From: Alphaproteobacteria bacterium
GTDB taxonomy: Bacteria; Pseudomonadota; Alphaproteobacteria; Micavibrionales; UBA1664
NCBI GenBank assembly: GCA_018969935.1
Contig: JAGWXJ010000095.1
Location: 1-7,385 of the forward strand
Direction of reading: 5' to 3'
DNA: 7,385 nt
Of this stretch, positions 5,127-7,385 are shown one piece after another. The first letter of the stretch is position 1. Each line of letters starts with the position of its first letter. The translations under genes were made by a program, and so were the position numbers. The notes beneath the pieces are model-generated. The model was not told where the DNA came from. It worked only from the letters and a program-made list of their open reading frames with translations, and searched no databases.

Positions 5127-5558
5127 TTAGATGATTTTGGGAATCGCGTTGCGGGCCAGTGTATCCACCCGTTCGTTTTCGGCCTGCCCCGCGTGGCCTT
5201 TGACCCAGTTCCAGTGAACCTTGTGCTGCGCCAACGCCGCATCCAGCCTGAGCCATAGGTCCTGATTCTTAACCTCGCGCTTGTCTGCCGTGCGCCAGCC
5301 GTTGCGTTTCCAGTTGATCATGTGCTTGGTTATTCCATCCATGACGTAGCGGCTGTCGGTAAAAAGGTTTACATCGCACGGCTTTTTCAGGGCCTCGAGC
5401 GCCATGATGGCGGCCATCAGCTCCATGCGGTTGTTGGTTGTCAGCGGCTCACCGCCCGAGAGTTCTTTTTCGGTGCCGTTAAAACTAAGCAGCGCACCCC
5501 AGCCGCCCGGCCCCGGATTCCCCGAACAGGCACCATCGGTATATATGGTTACGGCCAT
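5127..5558 (-). CDS. rnhA: Ribonuclease HI
   Basis: RNase HI cuts the RNA strand of RNA-DNA hybrids, removing R-loops and primers in the cytoplasm. The 143-residue protein has the family's usual length. All four carboxylates are present: D8 (YTDGACSGNPGPGGWGA), E46 (NNRMELMAAI), D68 (FTDSRYV) and D132 (ENERVDTLA). The assisting H122 (VKGHAG) is also there. The K/R/W-rich stretch WKRNGWRTADKREVKN at 83-98 is the basic protrusion that grips the substrate. The start at 5558 gives MAVTIYTDG and needs no N-terminal extension, although the frame is open upstream. Its ATG lies inside the end of thrB (10-bp overlap) with only a weak GGA before it, so translation is probably coupled to thrB. Confidence 0.97.
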   Translation of the reverse strand: MAVTIYTDGACSGNPGPGGWGALLSFNGTEKELSGGEPLTTNNRMELMAAIMALEALKKPCDVNLFTDSRYVMDGITKHMINWKRNGWRTADKREVKNQDLWLRLDAALAQHKVHWNWVKGHAGQAENERVDTLARNAIPKII

Positions 5559-6493
5559 GTGATATCCGATTTTAGTTTTGCCACATATTCGCGCGGGTCT
5601 TTTTTGACGACGTCGGCATCCTTGGGGGTGAATTCCCAATCATAGAGGCGGGTTGAGAGGATGCGCAGGGCTGCCGCGCGCCTGAGGGCCGGAAAAACCT
5701 CGCGTTCATCATCGGATAACGGTCTTACCTGCTGGTAGGCCCCTATAAATGCCGCAAGCCTGTCGGGCTGTATCTGCCCTTTTGTATCGAAGCACCAAGC
5801 GTTGATAGTGAGCGCCGTGTCGTAAACAAATGTATCGGTGCAGGCGAAATAGAAATCAATGACACCGCGCAGCGTGCCATCCCTGAAAAAGACGTTATCG
5901 GGGAAGGCATCGGCATGGATGGCGCCGTGCGGCAGGTTATGAAGGTCCAGCCCTTCGTATTCCTCGAGCGCGGAATCGATTGCGGCAATATCATCTGCGC
6001 TTAGAAGATCGGTGCGCGGCAAAGCATCGGAGAGGAGTTTTTGCCACTGGGCAAAGCCCACGGGGTTTTCGCGGTGCTGTTTGTAAGTGCTTGCTGCCTT
6101 GTGCATTTGCGCAAGCGTGGTACCCACCTGCGTGCAGTGGCTTGGCGTTACATCGGCATCGGGTACCCCTGCCCCGTCGAGGAAGCGGATGATGGATGCG
6201 GGCTTGCCGGCCAGCGTGCCTACGGTGCGGCCCACGCGGTCGGCATAGGTATCGGGCACCGTGATGCCTGCGTGGCGCAGGTGGTTGGTGAAGCCGTAGA
6301 TGAACGGCAGGTCCTCCCGCCTCACGCGCTTTTCAAAGATGGTGAGGATGTAGCGCCCGCGGTCGGTTTGCAGGTGGTAGTTGGTGTTTTCAACCCCTTG
6401 CGTGATGCCGCGATGACCTTCGTAGACGCCAAGATCGTAATTGGCGAGAAAGCCGACAATGTCGTGCGCTGAAACGTGCGTGTAAACTGCCAT
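5549..6493 (-). CDS. thrB: Homoserine kinase, APH-fold (ThrB type II)
   Basis: It phosphorylates homoserine to O-phosphohomoserine, the step before threonine synthase, in the cytoplasm. The 314-residue length fits the aminoglycoside-phosphotransferase-fold homoserine kinases, which are unrelated to the GHMP-type ThrB of E. coli. The N-lobe has VENTNYHLQT (about 34-43) and YILTIFEKR (48-56), the nucleotide-binding strands with the likely ATP lysine. The catalytic loop is HADAFPDN with H193, D195 and N200, followed by VIDFYFA with the metal-binding D213. The motif HADxFPDNVFF is characteristic of this family and separates it from drug phosphotransferases. The start at 6493 lies 9 bp after the ispH stop with no good ribosome site, so coupling to ispH is likely. 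No truncation is seen. Confidence 0.95.
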   Translation of the reverse strand: MAVYTHVSAHDIVGFLANYDLGVYEGHRGITQGVENTNYHLQTDRGRYILTIFEKRVRREDLPFIYGFTNHLRHAGITVPDTYADRVGRTVGTLAGKPASIIRFLDGAGVPDADVTPSHCTQVGTTLAQMHKAASTYKQHRENPVGFAQWQKLLSDALPRTDLLSADDIAAIDSALEEYEGLDLHNLPHGAIHADAFPDNVFFRDGTLRGVIDFYFACTDTFVYDTALTINAWCFDTKGQIQPDRLAAFIGAYQQVRPLSDDEREVFPALRRAAALRILSTRLYDWEFTPKDADVVKKDPREYVAKLKSDITWP

Positions 6494-6502
6494 ACGGAAA
6501 GG

Positions 6503-7385
6503 TTATGCGGCTTCGAGGCTTCGGGGAAGACGGAACGTCACATTTTCCTCACGGATGGTGACGATTTCCACTTTCACGTTATAGCGGGCCTTGAAAGCCT
6601 CGATGACTTCATCGACCAGCACTTCAGGGGCCGATGCGCCTGCCGTAAGGCCAATCGTTTTAGGCGCGCCTACCCACGCCCAGTCAATATCGGCTGCACG
6701 CTGGATAAGGGTAGCCTTGGGGCAGTTGTAATTAAGGGCCACTTCCACCAAGCGGTTGGAGTTGGATGAATTGGGCGCGCCGATAACCAGCAGCGCATCA
6801 ATGCGGCCTGCGATGGCCTTTACCGATTCCTGCCTGTTGGTGGTGGCGTAGCAAATATCCTCACGCCCCGGCCCCTGTATGGCGGGGAATTTGCGCTTCA
6901 GGGCCTCGACCACGCTTGCAGTGTCATCGACCGAGAGGGTGGTTTGCGTTGCGAAGGCCAGTTTTTCGGGGTCCTCAACCACCAGACTTTCAACATCGGC
7001 GATATCTTCGACCAGAATCACCTTGCCCTCGGGCAGCTGGCCCATGGTGCCCGTGACTTCGGGGTGGCCTTCGTGGCCGATCAGAATCACCTGCCGCCCT
7101 TCCCGCGATTGGCGCTGGGCCTCGTTGTGTACTTTTGTCACCAGCGGGCACGTGGCATCGATTGCGAACATATTGCGGAATCGGGCTTCATCGTGCACGG
7201 ATTTGGCAACGCCATGGGCCGAGAATATGACCGGCCTGTCGGTGTGGGATTCGGGGATTTCCGAGAGTTCTTCCACGAAAACTGCGCCTTTGGCCTTGAG
7301 GCCATCGACTACATATTTGTTATGAACAATCTCGTGGCGGACATAGACGGGCGCGCCATGAAGTTCGATTGCGCGCTCCACAATC
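6503..7385 (-). CDS. ispH: 4-hydroxy-3-methylbut-2-enyl diphosphate reductase IspH (5' end outside window)
   Basis: IspH is the iron-sulfur enzyme of the last MEP-pathway step, reducing HMBPP to IPP and DMAPP in the cytoplasm. The visible 294 or so codons contain HEIVHNKYVVD, SAHGV, DATCPLVTKVH (second cluster Cys), GHEGHPEVTGTMGQ (substrate His and catalytic Glu), TQTTLSVDDT, DICYATTNRQ (third cluster Cys), SSNSNR and TAGASAPE (diphosphate-binding residues). Compared with E. coli IspH about 20 N-terminal residues are missing, including the first cluster cysteine, because the gene runs off the window. The frame is open to the edge, and the GTG at 7381 is an internal Val. It is the first visible gene of the ispH-thrB-rnhA group. 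Confidence 0.97.
   Translation of the reverse strand, partial: IVERAIELHGAPVYVRHEIVHNKYVVDGLKAKGAVFVEELSEIPESHTDRPVIFSAHGVAKSVHDEARFRNMFAIDATCPLVTKVHNEAQRQSREGRQVILIGHEGHPEVTGTMGQLPEGKVILVEDIADVESLVVEDPEKLAFATQTTLSVDDTASVVEALKRKFPAIQGPGREDICYATTNRQESVKAIAGRIDALLVIGAPNSSNSNRLVEVALNYNCPKATLIQRAADIDWAWVGAPKTIGLTAGASAPEVLVDEVIEAFKARYNVKVEIVTIREENVTFRLPRSLEAA

Noticed and set aside
5559..5639. Upstream extension of rnhA to 5639
   Set aside because: RNase HI normally begins just before the YTDG strand; the extension is the antiparallel-frame content of thrB.

Overview
This is a GC-rich window (by eye in the mid-to-upper 50s percent). It looks chromosomal and alphaproteobacterial. Four things support that: the tight ispH-thrB-rnhA cluster with an APH-type homoserine kinase, which is a common alphaproteobacterial arrangement; a CheY-like regulator whose tail carries GP(D/E)RR motifs; GANTC (CcrM-type) sites clustered in one intergenic region; and a short class A penicillin-binding protein. 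I cannot place it below class. There is no phage, transposase, CRISPR array, rRNA or clear tRNA.

Layout. The left part reads on the + strand: the 3' end of an MgtE magnesium channel (1-736), a MarR-like winged-helix regulator (801-1352), then a complete bifunctional class A PBP (1433-3451). The rest reads on the - strand and meets the PBP gene head-on across a 12-bp gap. In order of transcription these genes are ispH (5' end outside the window), thrB, rnhA, an unrecognised 152-aa ORF, a CheY-like receiver protein, and an unrecognised 174-aa helical protein. ispH, thrB and rnhA are packed with a 9-bp gap and a 10-bp overlap and are probably one operon. The receiver gene and the 174-aa gene are 6 bp apart and are probably translationally linked. 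The 152-aa ORF stands alone, with 117 bp before it and 70 bp after it.

Working together. The ispH-thrB-rnhA products act in unrelated housekeeping pathways (isoprenoid precursors, threonine synthesis, RNA-DNA hybrid removal), so the cluster reflects ancestral order more than shared function. The receiver and 174-aa pair looks like a small signalling unit with no kinase beside it. The PBP makes and cross-links peptidoglycan.

Most worth a second look: (1) the 117-bp region before the 152-aa ORF, which has an exact DnaA box, three GANTC sites within 29 bp and an inverted repeat that touches a perfect Shine-Dalgarno; (2) the run of stem-loops occupying the 3' quarter of that ORF; (3) the receiver plus unknown-partner pair; (4) a terminator-shaped hairpin inside the first 21 codons of the PBP gene. 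No striking new multi-gene defence or mobile system is visible. These are local, testable signals in an otherwise ordinary chromosomal region.
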